This document shows, one piece after another, positions 14,601-25,409 of a stretch of 64,000 nt of DNA. The notes under the pieces are model-generated. The model had not been told where the DNA came from. It made no database searches and was given only the letters and a program-made list of their open reading frames with translations. A program made the position numbers and the translations under genes. The stretch covers positions 496,001 through 560,000 of the forward strand of contig JBAJFG010000611.1 of assembly GCA_037903475.1 (NCBI GenBank). Direction: 5' to 3'. The stretch's first letter is position 1, and the number at the start of each line of letters is the position of its first letter. Source of the stretch: Ancylostoma caninum (taxonomy: Eukaryota; Nematoda; Chromadorea; Rhabditida; Ancylostomatidae).

Positions 14601-17600
14601 AACCTAGGTTATCTGACGTACTGATTAGGAATACTACATCACTATATACAGCAAGGCCTTTTAACAATGTGTACAGTAGCGAGCAAAAAGATTGCAACTT
14701 TTGGTTTTTCGTCTACAACTTCCTTCAAAGTGGAGAATGGGACTCACATTTTTACGAGAGTTGTAGATACTCATGCAAGAAAGAAAGAATTTAAAATCTC
14801 CCCACCCTGCCAACTTCATATTTTTTTTTAAGAATTTTTTTTTGGCAGAGGTCGGAATCTCTAATTTGGCACCATGTGCAACAAAGTCTTTCTCGAATTA
14901 GTTGCTTACATAAAGAATGAACCCGTATTTGCCAGGAAATGTGCATGTGGTGACTACTGGCTGACATTTGCGAAGACTATGTGAAGTTAGTTCAACAGTG
15001 ATGTTTTGTGAATGTTTTCGCCTCTCTGGAACCCCCTATCAGCTTCGTTCGAAAGAAAGAGATGCTGCTGATGGTTCCAAAACTTTAGTTACAGGTGCTG
15101 AGGTTCAATACATTTCAATGCTCCCTCGGGATTCCAAAACATTCTGGCTAGTTGCAATGCAACCAATTGTGCACATCAAGGAAAATATGTTTTGAATTTT
15201 TTTCTGTCTCGAGAAGGAAAATACCTCAGCGATCCCTTGAGTAGCAAAGATGCTCCAGGATTCCTAGAACATTGCCCTGTACACGTCGACTCATGTCGCC
15301 TTGGATTTATCGATACGCGACTACTCGAAGTAAGGAGTGCTAGTCAGTAGCAGCAGTGGGTGTACTCTTTTGCTCCACACACGAAGATATTTTCTGAATT
15401 CAATTAATTTTCAAAATTAATTTTTCACTTTTCAATTTTTAACTTTTATTTTTGAATTCCAAGTTTTATCAATGGAACAACCAGATAGATGTCCTACATG
15501 TCCATGTCGCACATCTACACACCTATTGTAAGCAACGGGAGTGACGCAGAAGTCGTAGCCATATTCAAACAGGGCCAGGGTTCGATCCCCGCCCGAGACT
15601 ACTTTTCGCAAAATGGAAAAATGTATGTGGAGCAGTCGAAAATCAAGTTTCTATGTGTATGAGCAAAAACAAATTGTGAGGACATTTTTTTAAGCTGTGA
15701 AAGTCGCGTGTGAGTGGTGTCCTGTCCACTCAGAATTAGAATCGTACAAGTGCAGATGCTATCAGAAAGATTTGCGCTTTGTGAAGCACATCTTCTTGTT
15801 TTAAGAAATTTGGTTTATTACAGTTAAATTTGGGTGGAAATTCGTAGGTAAAAAGCTGGGAAAATCGCCATTTTTACCAACGGTTTACCATCGGTTTACC
15901 AATGGAATAAACTCCCCCCCCCCCCAGGTAACTTCGAGAGCTGAAATCTTAAGTGAACATAGAGATTGACTTCCTCTTTCAGAATCATTTTCAAGGATGT
16001 TGTCAGCTTTCAAATGTTCGCTGAAAAAAAGCCATGGAAGAACAACCTGATTTTTGGCAAGTTTAAGATTGCGGTGTCAATCTGAGGCAAATAACTTCAC
16101 GGTTGCTTTGTATGAGGGAACATCTTCAACGCATTATAATAGAGGAAGAATTGCTCTTTCTTATGCGTAGAGTCGCTTTTTACAGAATCTTCTGGTTTTG
16201 TCAGTAATTGAGTGTCAACATACCATCAAATTTAACAAATTCTGCGGTCATGTCTTATGTGGTCTTATCGCTATAAAAGAATTTCCAATGAATGAGAAGC
16301 CGTGAAATATTGCACCCTCATAAGGTTTTATTCTGGGGAACCGCTTCCATAGCTCTGCAGCACCATGTGATGTGCGCAGGTCCTAGGACACCATCCACAG
16401 AGTTGCATTTTGAGCTACATATTTATTGGACCCTGAGAGTCGATTCAGAGCCATATAAAACGTCCAAGCTAAAGATGAATTTGTTCACCGACTATTTTAC
16501 ACTAGTTATCTATCGTACTAAAAGAAAAAGAGCATATTGAAGTGTTTGCAACACTAACATCCTCGCGAGGAATCGAACTTGGACTCGGTGATGAAAAACA
16601 AACTTCCCTACCTTGCTGTTCTCATATTACCCTCTTCAGGCGACCCCTTCCTGCTCCCCTCGAGGCGACCCCCCTTGGCAAATAACCACCGTACGCTTGA
16701 CCCTGATCATAGAGGACAGTGAACCAGTATGAACCATGGCAGTGAGAGGGTCAAGCGTGCGATGGCAATTTACCAAGGTGGTTGCCTTGGGGGAGCAGGG
16801 GGTCGCCTGAACAGGGTAGTTTGGCAACAGCAGGGTAAGGAAGTTCGTTTTCTACGAGCGAGCTCGAAATTCGATTCCTCGCGAAGGTGGTAGTTTTGCA
16901 AACACTTCAACATGCTCTTTTCCTTTTAGCACCATTAATAGCAAGTGTAAGTTCAGTCTTCGATGTGCGGTCTCGCTGACGACAGCTCCTGTCTGACGCT
17001 TCTACCATGAAAAGAAGACTCCGACCCAATCCGACATGGGCCACCGTAGGTCGTATGCCCACTTATCCAGCGCACCACATACAACTCCGCCGTATGTTTG
17101 CTGTTTTTCAACTTTAGCTTCCGGACGAAAGGCCGAAAGCTGTTTCAATGCTTTCGTGGAGAAGGCGAAAAATCAGCCTGCCTGACACCAGGATTCGCGG
17201 ATGACGCTAGATAGATGTATCTAATGCAGAAGCTACAAGGAACTCCAAACGGTAAAAGGTTGCAAAGGCGGCTTGACGACAAAAAGAAGAAAACTCAAGC
17301 GTATACTATTATGCAGTTGAAGCGAAGTTGAAGTAACGCATGTGTGGAGATGGTATGGAAACGCTGGGCTCTTCGCAAAATCAGTACGATATCAACCGTA
17401 CCGTTGCGATGTAAAAACTAAATAAATAAATAAACAGCAAGTGTAAAATCGTCGGTGAACTCTTTATGCTTAAGCTTGTACGTTTTATTTGGCTGCAAAT
17501 CGATTCCTAGGGTCCAATAAATATGTAGCTCAAAATGTGATTCCGTGGATGGTGTCCTAGGACCTCTGGATATCACATGGTGCTCCGAAGCTATGGAGGC

Positions 17601-20600
17601 GGTTCCCCAGAGTCGAATCTTATGAGAATGCAAAATCTCACGGCTTCTCGTTCATTGGAAATTTTTATAGCGATTAGACCGACCATATAAGACATGGCCG
17701 CAGAATTCGTTAAATTTGAGGTATGTTGACACTCAGTAACTGGCAAAATCAGAAGATTCTGTGAAAAGCGACCCTATGCGTAAGAAATGGTTAATCTTCC
17801 TCTATCGTAATGCACTGGAGCTGTTCCCTCATACAAAGTAATGATCTTAAAGTTATTCGCCTCAGATTAACACCACATTCATGAACTTGCCAAAGATCGG
17901 GGTTTTTTTCATGGCTTTTTCCAGCGTATACTTGAAAGCTGATAAAACCATAAATATGATTCTAAAAGACGAATTCGAGCTCTATATTCATAAAAAAGGT
18001 CAAGCTTTCACAGCTTTACTTGGGACGAGTTTTATTCCATTGGTAATCCGATGATAAACCGTTGGTAAAAATGGCAATTTTCCCAGCACTTTCTCAACGA
18101 ATTTCCACCCAAATTTAACCCTAATAGACCAAATTTCTTAAAGTAAAAAGACATGCTTCAAAAAGCGCAAATATTCCTGACAGCGGAACGACTTAAGCCA
18201 TTTTTCCAGGTCACGTGCCAACCCTTTTTATTAGGTGCATGCAAAAGTTCCGAGGCAGTTGCACCTAATTTTTCAGAACGCCATAACTTGACTCAAAGTC
18301 AGCAATTTCGGTCAAAACAAAAAGCATTGGCATCTGCGTAATGTTGCCAATATGGCACAGAAAAGATTTTTCCAGAAGCTAAAAATTTGACAGCTCTACA
18401 CCTGTAACAGTGGCACACGTCGTTTTCCAGTAAGGTCTCTTCATTAAAAGTTTTACAGCGAAATAAAGCCATAGAAGGTTGAAATGAGGGTAGTATGTTA
18501 GAGGCAGGTATAAGGAGTAATATAGGTTAGGCTAGAATTTCGGAGCACGAATGACCAATTCTTTATACGGTTGACACTGCAACATGCTGGTGTGCGTCAA
18601 CCCACAGCCGGATCAGACCACATATTTCCGCCTGTTTCGACCCTATGCTTAAGAGTTTTCCCGTGATTACTTTAGGGAAAAGAAAATACTATAGGGCGAT
18701 TATTGTGCATTCATTAGAAAAAAATTCACTGCGAATGAGGCTCGTTGCTGACCATGAAAGGTCAAATTTTTTAAAGAAGGTAGTGATGGTTCGGCCATTT
18801 TTCTAGGTGGGTGGCAGGAGCCCGGACTTTGGGATGACCTTCTCCTATTGTCGTACGTGACCCATTCTCTATCAACAATAACAATTCTTACATGAAACGA
18901 ATTGTTAGGAAATCTGGAGATTGATTATCTGCAGACTTGCAAGTGTGGACGTTGGTGCTCTTCGCTCAACCCACACAAAATCCATCTACTCACCTTTCCG
19001 TTCTTACCGATTTTCTTCAAGTGACGAGACATTGTTGACTGAATTCCCCGTAATGTCTTGCGCACTTTGCACAAGGTCTGGTTCAACGTGCTCTTCCCTG
19101 GCGCCTTTGCGATGACCAAATATCTGACCAACTTGTGAAGCATTTTCCAGGCTCTCATCTCCGCTCAGAATTCCTAGGAAACTTCGAGCACCTGGCGTTT
19201 TAGAGAACATACTCTCCACAAACGCATTATTGATGCTATGGGTCGCTTCTCTTGTTGATCGTCTAGATTTGATTTCATAAAGCGAAATTCCCCCATTATT
19301 GCACAGTTCATAGCATTGGTTTTCAAATTATTGCACAGTTCATAGCATTGGTTTTATACCCAAAACAGAGCAACGCAGTGAGGTAGACCCGAGCCAAAAG
19401 TGGTATAGATAGCAGATGTTTAAGGCTACCAGCATACATGAAAACCGTTGCAGGATATCACAAGCGCAAGGAGCAAACGTTGAACGGTGAAATACCAACA
19501 ACTGCCTCGGAACTTTTGCAAGCACCTAATAAATTAGTGACTAACAACCATACATCTGCACGTGTACGATTTCAATTTTGAGTGAAAGAACACCAGGCGC
19601 GACTTTCACAGCTCAGAAAAAGGTCCTGACAATTTGTTTTTGTTCATACACATATCATATGTACGTGACGTCCGACTGCTCCACATGCATTCTTCCATCC
19701 TGCAAAAATTAGTCTCCGGCGGGGATCGAACCCTGGACCTGTTTGAACATGGGCACGACGTCTGCGTCACTCCAGCTGCTTATAATAAGTGTGTAGATGT
19801 GCGACAACTATCTGGTTGTTTCATTGATAAAACTTGAAATTCAAAAGCAAAAATTAAAAATTGAAAAGTCAAAAATTACTTTTAAGAATTAATTGAATCC
19901 AAAAAATATCTTCCGGGTATTTTGAATGTTGTTGAATTGCAATAACTGAAAGCGTAAAAAAATTTTATGTTCTGGAGGGGGTCGCACTTTCCCCGTCTAC
20001 AAGGGGGGGGGTCGCTTCGGGGTCGATTTTTTATCAACATCACGCTTAACCCTGGGCAGTGAACAGGGTAGTGGAGAAATAAATTTAAAAAAAAAGCAAG
20101 AAGAAAAAGACAGATTGGGAAAATTTCACAGCTTCTTTAAAAATCATTTCTAGCACAGATCCAATATGAGTGCCGAAAGCTCTCGCGAAAGGTTCCGACT
20201 TGCTGTGTATGGTAAGAGATAGTATCGAAACAAAAGAAAAAAAAAACGTGAAAATGTTGACCTTCTTCAGTGACATCAATGCAAACTTGAAATTCGTTGC
20301 ACCACAGTAACATAGGCAAGTGTTTTGAGTGGCATAGATGTTCACCAACCGCTTAAGAGATTACTCCGCACTTTTAGGGGGTACTAGTTGTGGTTCATGA
20401 AATCTGATGCATCACTGGAAGGATGGGTAATCTCCTGCCTTCGGAAAACAGCTGGGCACAGAAGTCACGTCTGAGTAGACATGCTGACGGAGGCCAGATA
20501 AAAGGTAATTTTGGGCACGTTAACATGTTTACCATGGGAATGAGATTACCCATCCGTCCAACGATGCATCCGGGCTTTGACAAAACCATGTTAGCAAGTG

Positions 20601-23011
20601 CTAAAATAAGTTAATATATAGTTAATATAATAAAATAAGTGTTAGCAAGTGCTAAAATCAGGTCGGACGCAGAGGAAGATATGAGTTTAGGGAAGTTCAC
20701 ACAGAAATTCTATCTGTGTTAGCCAAGAAGATATCCTGCACTGTAATCAAATAAATAACAAAAGGCTGAGAGAAAAACACATGTTAAGTCACTTTCCAAA
20801 TATAACCATCAATTCCATGTTTGGAAGTGCAATCTATTCGAAAAGGCTTAATTAATATTGCAAACATGAGGCTTCTAACCACTCGCAGGAAACCGCAAGT
20901 ATCAATTCGTGGCGTTTTCATGGCATTTTGGCAATCCTATACGGGTGATAGCTGGTTGCATCATATTAGGGAAACTTCTTTCGCAACAGTTAAGAAGTGT
21001 GTTGTACAAAACATGCTTTTCAACGCAACTGCACATCCCACATTACCCTAGTATCGACTATAGGGTTACGTTCCGTATTTGACGCAACCACCAAAGGCGA
21101 ACTGGATAAGCCAGGGGAAAAAAGCAACATAAAAGGAAAAGAAACTACGGCATAACAGCATAAAACATGTCCCTACAGAAAAAAAAAACACAGGGACAAT
21201 GCAGAGTTGTTTAGTTGTTTCAGTGGTGTTAGAAACAGAAGAAATGGATAGAAAAATACAAAAACAGCGGCACTGGGAACGTGACTGGAATTGCTCGCAG
21301 GACCAAGGCAATAGGTGAGGTAAACGATGCAATTCGAATAAATAGTCCAACCACGATCACCATGGCAAAACCAGCGGTGGTATTCAAGAACCTCTCTGGG
21401 AAGATAGTGATCAAAAAGTGAACAAGCAATGGTAAAAATAATAAGAAATACCAAATTTTTCCAGAGAAATGTTCGGCCACTCCACATGAGCAGGAAGCTT
21501 AAAACGTTTCTCGGAAGGTTCACGAATTTCATCGTGATCCTTAATTGCCTGACACCAGTTCTGCGATTAATCGAAGCATTCGGAGGCGCCTTCCCACTTT
21601 CACGGACCCAAAAATCACCAGAAAAATTTCTGTCATGAATTGAGTGGGGGGAGGTTATCCGAGGAAGCTATCCGAGATGCTGGACACGAATGTCGTAACC
21701 ATGCTGCATTAAAACTTCACAGGATTACTGTAAAATAACTTTTCTAATCTTGATGAAAATACGACTTCCGCAGGGAAGCTGCACGGTCATAAAAAGCGGT
21801 GTTCATGACCGTGACTAGCGTATGAAATCACCTTTTTCTGCAAAAAAATGGGAGGATCCTGTAAGGTGTCGTACTCACCGGATGCCTATCGTAAACCTTC
21901 GAAATGGGGTTACGATACAAAATGAATACGATAATCGTGTTCAGCACCTTAAGTACTCCCCTATGCAAAGTTTCAGCCGAAAAATCTCTCGAAATTTTTG
22001 TGTCCGTGAATGTAAAATAGTGCCCATTTATTGGTGAGCTGTTATTATGAGAAAGTCAAGCACCTCAAACTGATGTAAACCAAGTGTGCACGCTTTTGGC
22101 AAGTGATTCAAAAACAATCACTCCGAAAGAGTTTGAAAGAAGTGAAACCTCGAACATAAAGTGTGGTAATACCTCACCTTTTCACCGTCTCCCTGAGAAG
22201 CATCTTTTTCGTGAACCTCTTTCCTCCACTCCGCCTCCAATTGCTGCCGCTCCTTCTCCGCTGCCAAAGCTTCAACTTCCTTCGCTTCGATACTGATTTT
22301 TTCCTGCTGAAAACGCTTTTATTAAAACACATAGTAAATACACAGGATAGGATGCTCATAAGAACTATGCTATTTCCAGCAGTACCTGCAGTAGAAAATC
22401 CTGATTTTCTTTATATCTTAGCATCACATCATGAAATGATCCGAGCGGCGGTCGATTACGATCGTATAGATACTTTCTAACCTCATCACATAATTCCAAA
22501 ATCATAGGCTGAAAGAAACTTTAGCTATTACCATCGAAACTGAACCATTTTGTAAATACATCACTCAGAGTGAACTTACGTTTCCTAATAACTCTCTGCA
22601 CTTTTTACTGAGTAACCGAACCAGCTGCTTAACGTTCTCATCAGATAAACCCTTAGTATTCTTGATGCTGACGATCGGCTCCCTAAATTGTCGAGATGAA
22701 GTGAAGGTATAGGTGAAAAATTGCATTACCTGTATGGATAATTCTCTGAGCATTGCACGAATAAATCCGCATAAACAAACGTGCGGCTTTCTTCGGAACC
22801 TGTGTGCAAGGGCTCAAGATGAATGGTCACCTCGAGAGGGGACCAAACCTGTATGAAAAAAGTTTTTTTTTTTTTGGTAGAAAAAGCTAGGAGGAAAAAT
22901 TGCAATACCGACTTCCCACGCATTCTTTCCAAAGACAGCGTCTTCGCCGAATATTGCTTCCAGAGCGACTTTTTCGTCCAATTGGCTTTGTCGACAAGAA
23001 TTAGAGTCCAT
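19..23011 (-). CDS. gcn-2: GCN2-type eIF2alpha kinase (5' end and 34 exons; C-terminus off the window)
   Basis: Senses uncharged tRNA and phosphorylates eIF2alpha on ribosomes to damp translation during amino-acid starvation. Exons read on the minus strand: 22913-23011, 22730-22848, 22580-22682, 22386-22508, 22178-22306, 21452-21560, 11507-11572, 10576-10694, 10199-10296, 9724-9925, 9521-9660, 9325-9463, 8349-8460, 8153-8291, 7932-8069, 7702-7869, 6423-6457, 6265-6354, 5973-6076, 4617-4745, 4358-4549, 4164-4284, 3992-4088, 3729-3861, 3541-3666, 2555-2674, 2286-2522, 2122-2218, 1551-1695, 1390-1490, 1209-1321, 1035-1137, 210-359, 19-147. They sum to 4225 nt (1408 codons plus one base) with every phase matching. 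Human GCN2 is about 1650 aa, so roughly 240 aa lie beyond base 1. The start ATG (23011) sits in CAAAAAATGG and directly precedes the RWD. Weakest exons: 11507-11572, 10576-10694, 21452-21560 and the 35-nt exon 6423-6457, placed mainly by phase. Domain order (RWD, pseudokinase, kinase, HisRS) is seen only in GCN2. Confidence 0.93.
2870..3060. repeat. dispersed TTCGAA-rich repeat, copy near 3 kb
   Basis: Alternating TTCGAATA and GACTCGAT-like words ending in GACTCGATTGGGTGAAATGC. Related blocks are at 5560-5750 (ends ATCGAGTCGAATGTTTAGGA), 50490-50700 and 55560-55830 (ends CGAGTCAAATGCTTACTACA). All ends share GAGTC-AAATG-TTA. Confidence 0.5.
3541..8291 (-). other. gcn-2: GCN2 active protein-kinase domain with acidic insert
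   Basis: Thirteen exons. Visible catalytic motifs, in order: Gly loop LGRGAFGDV (exon 8153-8291); the ATP-binding Lys in YAVKC (7932-8069); NHPNVVRYFNAWIE across the next splice; hinge YIQMEYCDGGTL; catalytic loop IHRDIKP (4358-4549); metal-binding IGDFGLAT (4164-4284); activation-segment end TYMAPELF (3992-4088); and a C-lobe end with DPVADKRPTIEELL. All essential residues are present, so the enzyme should be active. The insert between the lobes (7702-4617) is Ser/Glu/Asp-rich, as in other GCN2 kinases, and includes a CFVCG pair at 5973-6076. The 35-nt exon 6423-6457 (encoding VLHVDSSDSLS) has a non-canonical AAAG acceptor and is tentative. Confidence 0.94.
8349..11572 (-). other. gcn-2: GCN2 pseudokinase domain exons
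   Basis: Seven exons (11507-11572 to 8349-8460). The small lobe includes GQPILVSEFTLKSSYS, followed by IPYHFVILDKISLSPF. The large lobe contains LSAGAVCALRYLHDQKQAHG. At the place where a live kinase has HRD it reads AHGYIVPHSVW, so the catalytic Asp is missing, as expected for the GCN2 pseudokinase. LRFSDYCLK replaces the DFG region. DLKDLGTLFKEIMAM is helix F, and DELVQHPYFN ends the domain (family: LLKHSFIN). The pseudokinase is needed to activate the neighbouring kinase. An extra exon between 8540 and 8690 was considered, but no version keeps the frame. Confidence 0.85.
10853..11212 (+). other. orphan ORF in gcn-2 intron 7 (plus strand)
   Basis: An open frame of 119 codons lies antisense inside the gcn-2 intron between 10695 and 11506. 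Its first half is Ser/Asp/Arg-rich and protein-like (for example SHSISLERLDMTERERHD). It is bracketed by a good acceptor (tgtgcag, just after the ATG) and donors at CGCAG/gtatat (11040) and AAAG/gtaagc (11139). I do not recognise it and found no partner exon. It may be a fragment of a nested gene, a dead gene or chance. Confidence 0.2.
12130..13632. mobile_element. hAT-like non-autonomous element, copy A (complete)
   Basis: The 1503-bp element starts CAGGGTCAAGCGT and ends ACGCTTGGCCCTG, i.e. matching inverted ends. It is flanked on both sides by the same 8 bp, CACGGATT (12122-12129 and 13633-13640). CAGGG ends plus an 8-bp duplication fit the hAT superfamily. No transposase is visible, so it would need to be mobilised in trans. 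It holds a 43-bp perfect tandem duplication (12248-12333), a C14 run (13588-13601) and two tRNA-like B-box motifs facing each other. Confidence 0.85.
15387..16705. mobile_element. hAT-like element, copy B (5' truncated)
   Basis: Same orientation as copy A and recognisably the same sequence from about 15387 (GAAGATATTTTCTGAATTC) to the terminal ACGCTTGACCCTG at 16705. The outer ~280 bp of the left end is missing. It lies only 32 bp from the target duplication of copy C, so the two sit back to back. Confidence 0.75.
16951..17435 (+). mobile_element. retroposon-like insertion with TAAA tail
   Basis: The 485-bp insert inside copy C is bounded by an 11-bp direct repeat, AGCAAGTGTAA (16940-16950 and 17436-17446), absent as a pair from copies A and B. 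Its right end is A-rich and ends in a run of TAAA units, typical of LINE/RTE 3' ends or SINEs mobilised by them. I do not recognise the body, so SINE and truncated LINE remain open. Confidence 0.65.
18231..19529 (-). mobile_element. full-length but decayed mariner transposon
   Basis: The 1299-bp element has ~31-bp terminal inverted repeats beginning TTAGGTGC(A/T)TGCAAAAGTT, flanked by TA on each side: the mariner insertion signature and size. On the minus strand a broken transposase is visible: SINNAF, SGDESLEN and VEPDLVQSAQDI (helix-turn-helix region, ~19040-19250), then, after a frameshift, TMSRHLKKIGKNGK (~19010) and VDREWVTYDNRRR (~18870). Stops and frameshifts show it is dead. It contains a 32-bp-period tandem duplication at about 19295-19355. 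Confidence 0.9.
20394..20586. repeat. small TIR element (GGATGGGTAATC family), gcn-2 intron copy
   Basis: The left end (GCATCACTGGAAGGATGGGT) is mirrored at the right end by ACCCATCCGTCCAACGATGC. Other members lie at about 14020-14175, 30482-30785 and 31069-31252. All share GGGCCCGGATGCATC-like outer ends and an inner block resembling TTTGGGCACGTTAACATG. Non-autonomous; superfamily not assignable by eye. Confidence 0.6.
22178..23011 (-). other. gcn-2: GCN2 N-terminal RWD domain and charged linker exons
   Basis: Exons 1-5. In GCN2 this domain binds the GCN1 co-activator. Residues ~9-20 read LDEKVALEAIFG, the RWD opening (E-x-ALEAIYG in relatives). Then come VYADLFVQCSENYPY, the RWD strand with its YP signature, and NTKGLSDENV, equivalent to the kGLs helix start. 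Exon 4 gives the last RWD helix and the RPPLGSFHDVML stretch. Exon 5 is a Glu/Lys/Gln-rich, probably coiled-coil linker (from QEKISIEAKEV to QGDGEK). Exon 1 ends in phase 0 at a weak donor (gtcggt). The stronger-looking donor 4 nt later would break the frame. Confidence 0.92.
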
Positions 23012-24139
23012 TTTTTGAAGAAGTAAAGGCGCACACACAGAATAAATGCTACAAAAGTTGGGTAGTAGAAAATCGCTAACAAACGGACTGGGAAAACATG
23101 TTAATTAAAAGTAACACTCACGTATATGTCGAAGGAGAAGAACCGAGATTCGAAAATTTACTGTATCCAAAAAACAAAAGTGCCGATGAAGCCAATTACA
23201 CACTTCACAGAACAAGAATATATCCTTATACTGTATTTGTAGAGATATAGGTAGTCGACTTAAGACCAAAAAAGCCTAAAAAAGCATGATAGTGAGGAAA
23301 AACAGGGTTAAGGTCACCACGTTCACTTCGAAACGTCTACTTCTCGCACCACATTGATAAAAATAAAAGGAAAATTCGATCACTCACCTGAGAAGTCGCA
23401 AAAAATAATTGGTTAATAAAATCCACAGACAGAATATGATATGTAACACGAATAGTCGAATGTAATGTAGAGAGTAATGCCAACAAAGAAGAAAACTGAA
23501 AAAGCAATGAGCTGCGAATGACTCCTCATGAAAAAACTGAAGATATTTCAACGTTTTGATGATGAACTTCCAGAAATAATTAGGCATCCACCTGAATAAA
23601 TCCCAACAAATATTGCACACACTGATATACTATAATATAATACAATATTTACAAAACAGCAATGGAGAATCCAATCGTATACCGCAAGAATCGCTGAAAT
23701 TTCCATCGTTTCCATAAAAACGGAACGACTTTGAGGTAAATTTTGAAATCCGAACAAAAACTTTAGAAAAAAAAAGCTCCTCTGAAAGTGCGATAAGCGA
23801 CGGTGACAACAACATAAGACAAAAACGATGAGGGAAATAGTAACAGACGCTGGTCAGTGTCAGTTCATGCACTTTCGATAAAAACGAGAGCGCTACGCTT
23901 GCCGTGGAGCACGATATCTCTCTCTCACAGCTGCCGGGAATTACGGAGAGACATCCATAACGAAAAGATATGCTTGAAAATAAATGCGTTGCATTAGACG
24001 ATCGGTTCGATTAGTTTTGATCAGAAGTGGATTTAGATGAAATAAACGTCGTTATACTAAACACCTCCCAATAAATTCTGAGATTGTTCTGACAAGATGA
24101 AAAGTTCAGTCCAGTAAGCAGGGCGCATTACCGCGACTT

Positions 24140-24496
24140 TCAAACGTGAAATGGAATGTTGTTCAGGTGTGTCTGCACTGAATACACGGGAACTGGCGGT
24201 GAAGCGGTAGAGGTGGTATTTTCCTCAGCACGCACTTGATCAGCGAGGGCATGAAGCGCTATGGCGTCTGCTGGTGTTATGCTATTTCTAGCAGCTTTTC
24301 TACTCAATTTTAAGGATTTTCGACCGAATCGGGAAGAAAGGCCCCTAGGAATAGCATTCCGTCGGCAGACGACACCGATCTCGGTGCGCGCGGCGCGGTT
24401 GCGCGACGTCCCTCTCGAGGCCGCGGATGGGCCACCGCCATTGACATCCACTTTACTTAGATTTTTACCTGCGCTACTGGTATTGCCGTTGTACAC
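24140..24496 (-). CDS. unassigned ORF, possible exon or gene fragment
   Basis: The open frame of about 118 codons has a protein-like composition, basic then Ala/Ser/Pro-rich (for example RFGRKSLKLSRKAARNSI, then ADAIALHALADQVRAEENTT), and ends in a stop. There is no ATG at its upstream end, so if real it is a terminal exon or a fragment. The complementary strand is also open for 102 codons with an ATG at 24261, which weakens the case. I do not recognise a family. Confidence 0.25.
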   Translation of the reverse strand: MYNGNTSSAGKNLSKVDVNGGGPSAASRGTSRNRAARTEIGVVCRRNAIPRGLSSRFGRKSLKLSRKAARNSITPADAIALHALADQVRAEENTTSTASPPVPVYSVQTHLNNIPFHV

Positions 24497-25057
24497 ATAC
24501 GCAGGTACTCAAGACACATTTGATTTTACGCTTGAAGGTTACTGTAATGCGCTCTGCTTACTGAACTGAATTTCCCTTCTTGTATGGTTCTGCACCCATG
24601 TAAAGTCTTGTGATAAGCGCAGAAGAGAGCACATACTGTAGTGGACCAAGTTTTCGAGTTAGAAACGTCCATTCGAGCCATAAGAAACATTCATATCTGT
24701 GAATTTTCATCACAAGATGAATTAGTACAACGCCCACGGCTAGCCTGACGGTAATTCAGGCGCGAAATCGAATGCATTGACGGACTGCAAGTGCTCCACG
24801 CTCCTCGCATTCGATTGCAAATGAATATTGAAAGTCAATTTGACTTGTTTTACATTTGAACGGTAATTAAACTTGTTTAAGGGGAACATTCAAGTTTAGA
24901 AAGTTGTCGAAAGGCAGATGGGACAATTAGACACTACACGCAACCGCTGTAGTGGTTCAACAGAAGCGCTTTTTGGACTGATTTGGCAGAATATTCCTTC
25001 GGTTCGCTCATCTTTCGCATATAGGGCATTTGTCGTCGAACTTATATTTTTTAATAC

Positions 25058-25106
25058 GATCTACTTTCGCGCAGAGGATTAATATTCCTCTGCGCGAAAG
25101 TAGATC
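25058..25106. repeat. perfect 21-bp inverted repeat (hairpin)
   Basis: Left arm GATCTACTTTCGCGCAGAGGA (25058-25078), a 7-nt loop TTAATAT, and an exactly complementary right arm ending at 25106. No mismatch. It lies 2 kb upstream of both flanking genes. Confidence 0.9.
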
Positions 25107-25409
25107 AAAATCAAATTCTTAAGTGTTTTTGGCGTCGAATATCGGGCCCGTGGTGTGCCTTCACCCGCCAATGCATCTAAATTTACGCCTAAATTACGGT
25201 CAGACTGGCCGCAGATGTTGTGCAAATTCCATCTTGTATTTTTATCGATGGTCTTCTACTAAGGTACGAGGTGCGAAAACCGTTGCAGACTTATTGATGA
25301 AAGAATACAACAACTATAATTATGTACACCTTTTGTACAAAACCAGAGAATTTTGAGTAATTGCTAGTTCGAGATAGATATGCACAAAAATTAAGTGGGT
25401 GCAGGTAGC

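Larger units (their letters stand above)
16746..20054. mobile_element. hAT-like element, copy C (inverted, interrupted twice)
   Basis: The opposite orientation to copies A and B. Ends are GAGGGTCAAGCGTG at 16746 (first base changed from C) and ACGCTTAACCCTG at 20054. Both flanks carry GGCAGTGA (16738-16745 and 20055-20062), an exact 8-bp target duplication. The original ~1.5 kb element is interrupted by the mariner at 18231-19529 and the insert at 16951-17435. Copy A aligns to what remains on both sides of each insertion. Confidence 0.85.
11573..21451 (-). other. 9.9 kb transposon-filled intron of gcn-2
   Basis: Between the exons ending at 21452 and starting at 11572 (minus strand) I see no host coding sequence. 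The intron holds three hAT-like copies (12130-13632, 15387-16705, 16746-20054), a mariner (18231-19529), a retroposon-like insert (16951-17435) and two copies of a small TIR family (about 14020-14175 and 20394-20586). Stretches 11650-12121, 13641-14015, 14200-15380 and 20600-21440 show nothing I can identify. Phases on both sides (1 and 1) agree. Confidence 0.75.

Noticed and set aside
19008..19262. An apparently good gcn-2 exon (84 codons, acceptor and donor present)
   Set aside because: It lies inside the TA-flanked mariner and its sequence is the transposase helix-turn-helix region; its phases also do not fit gcn-2.
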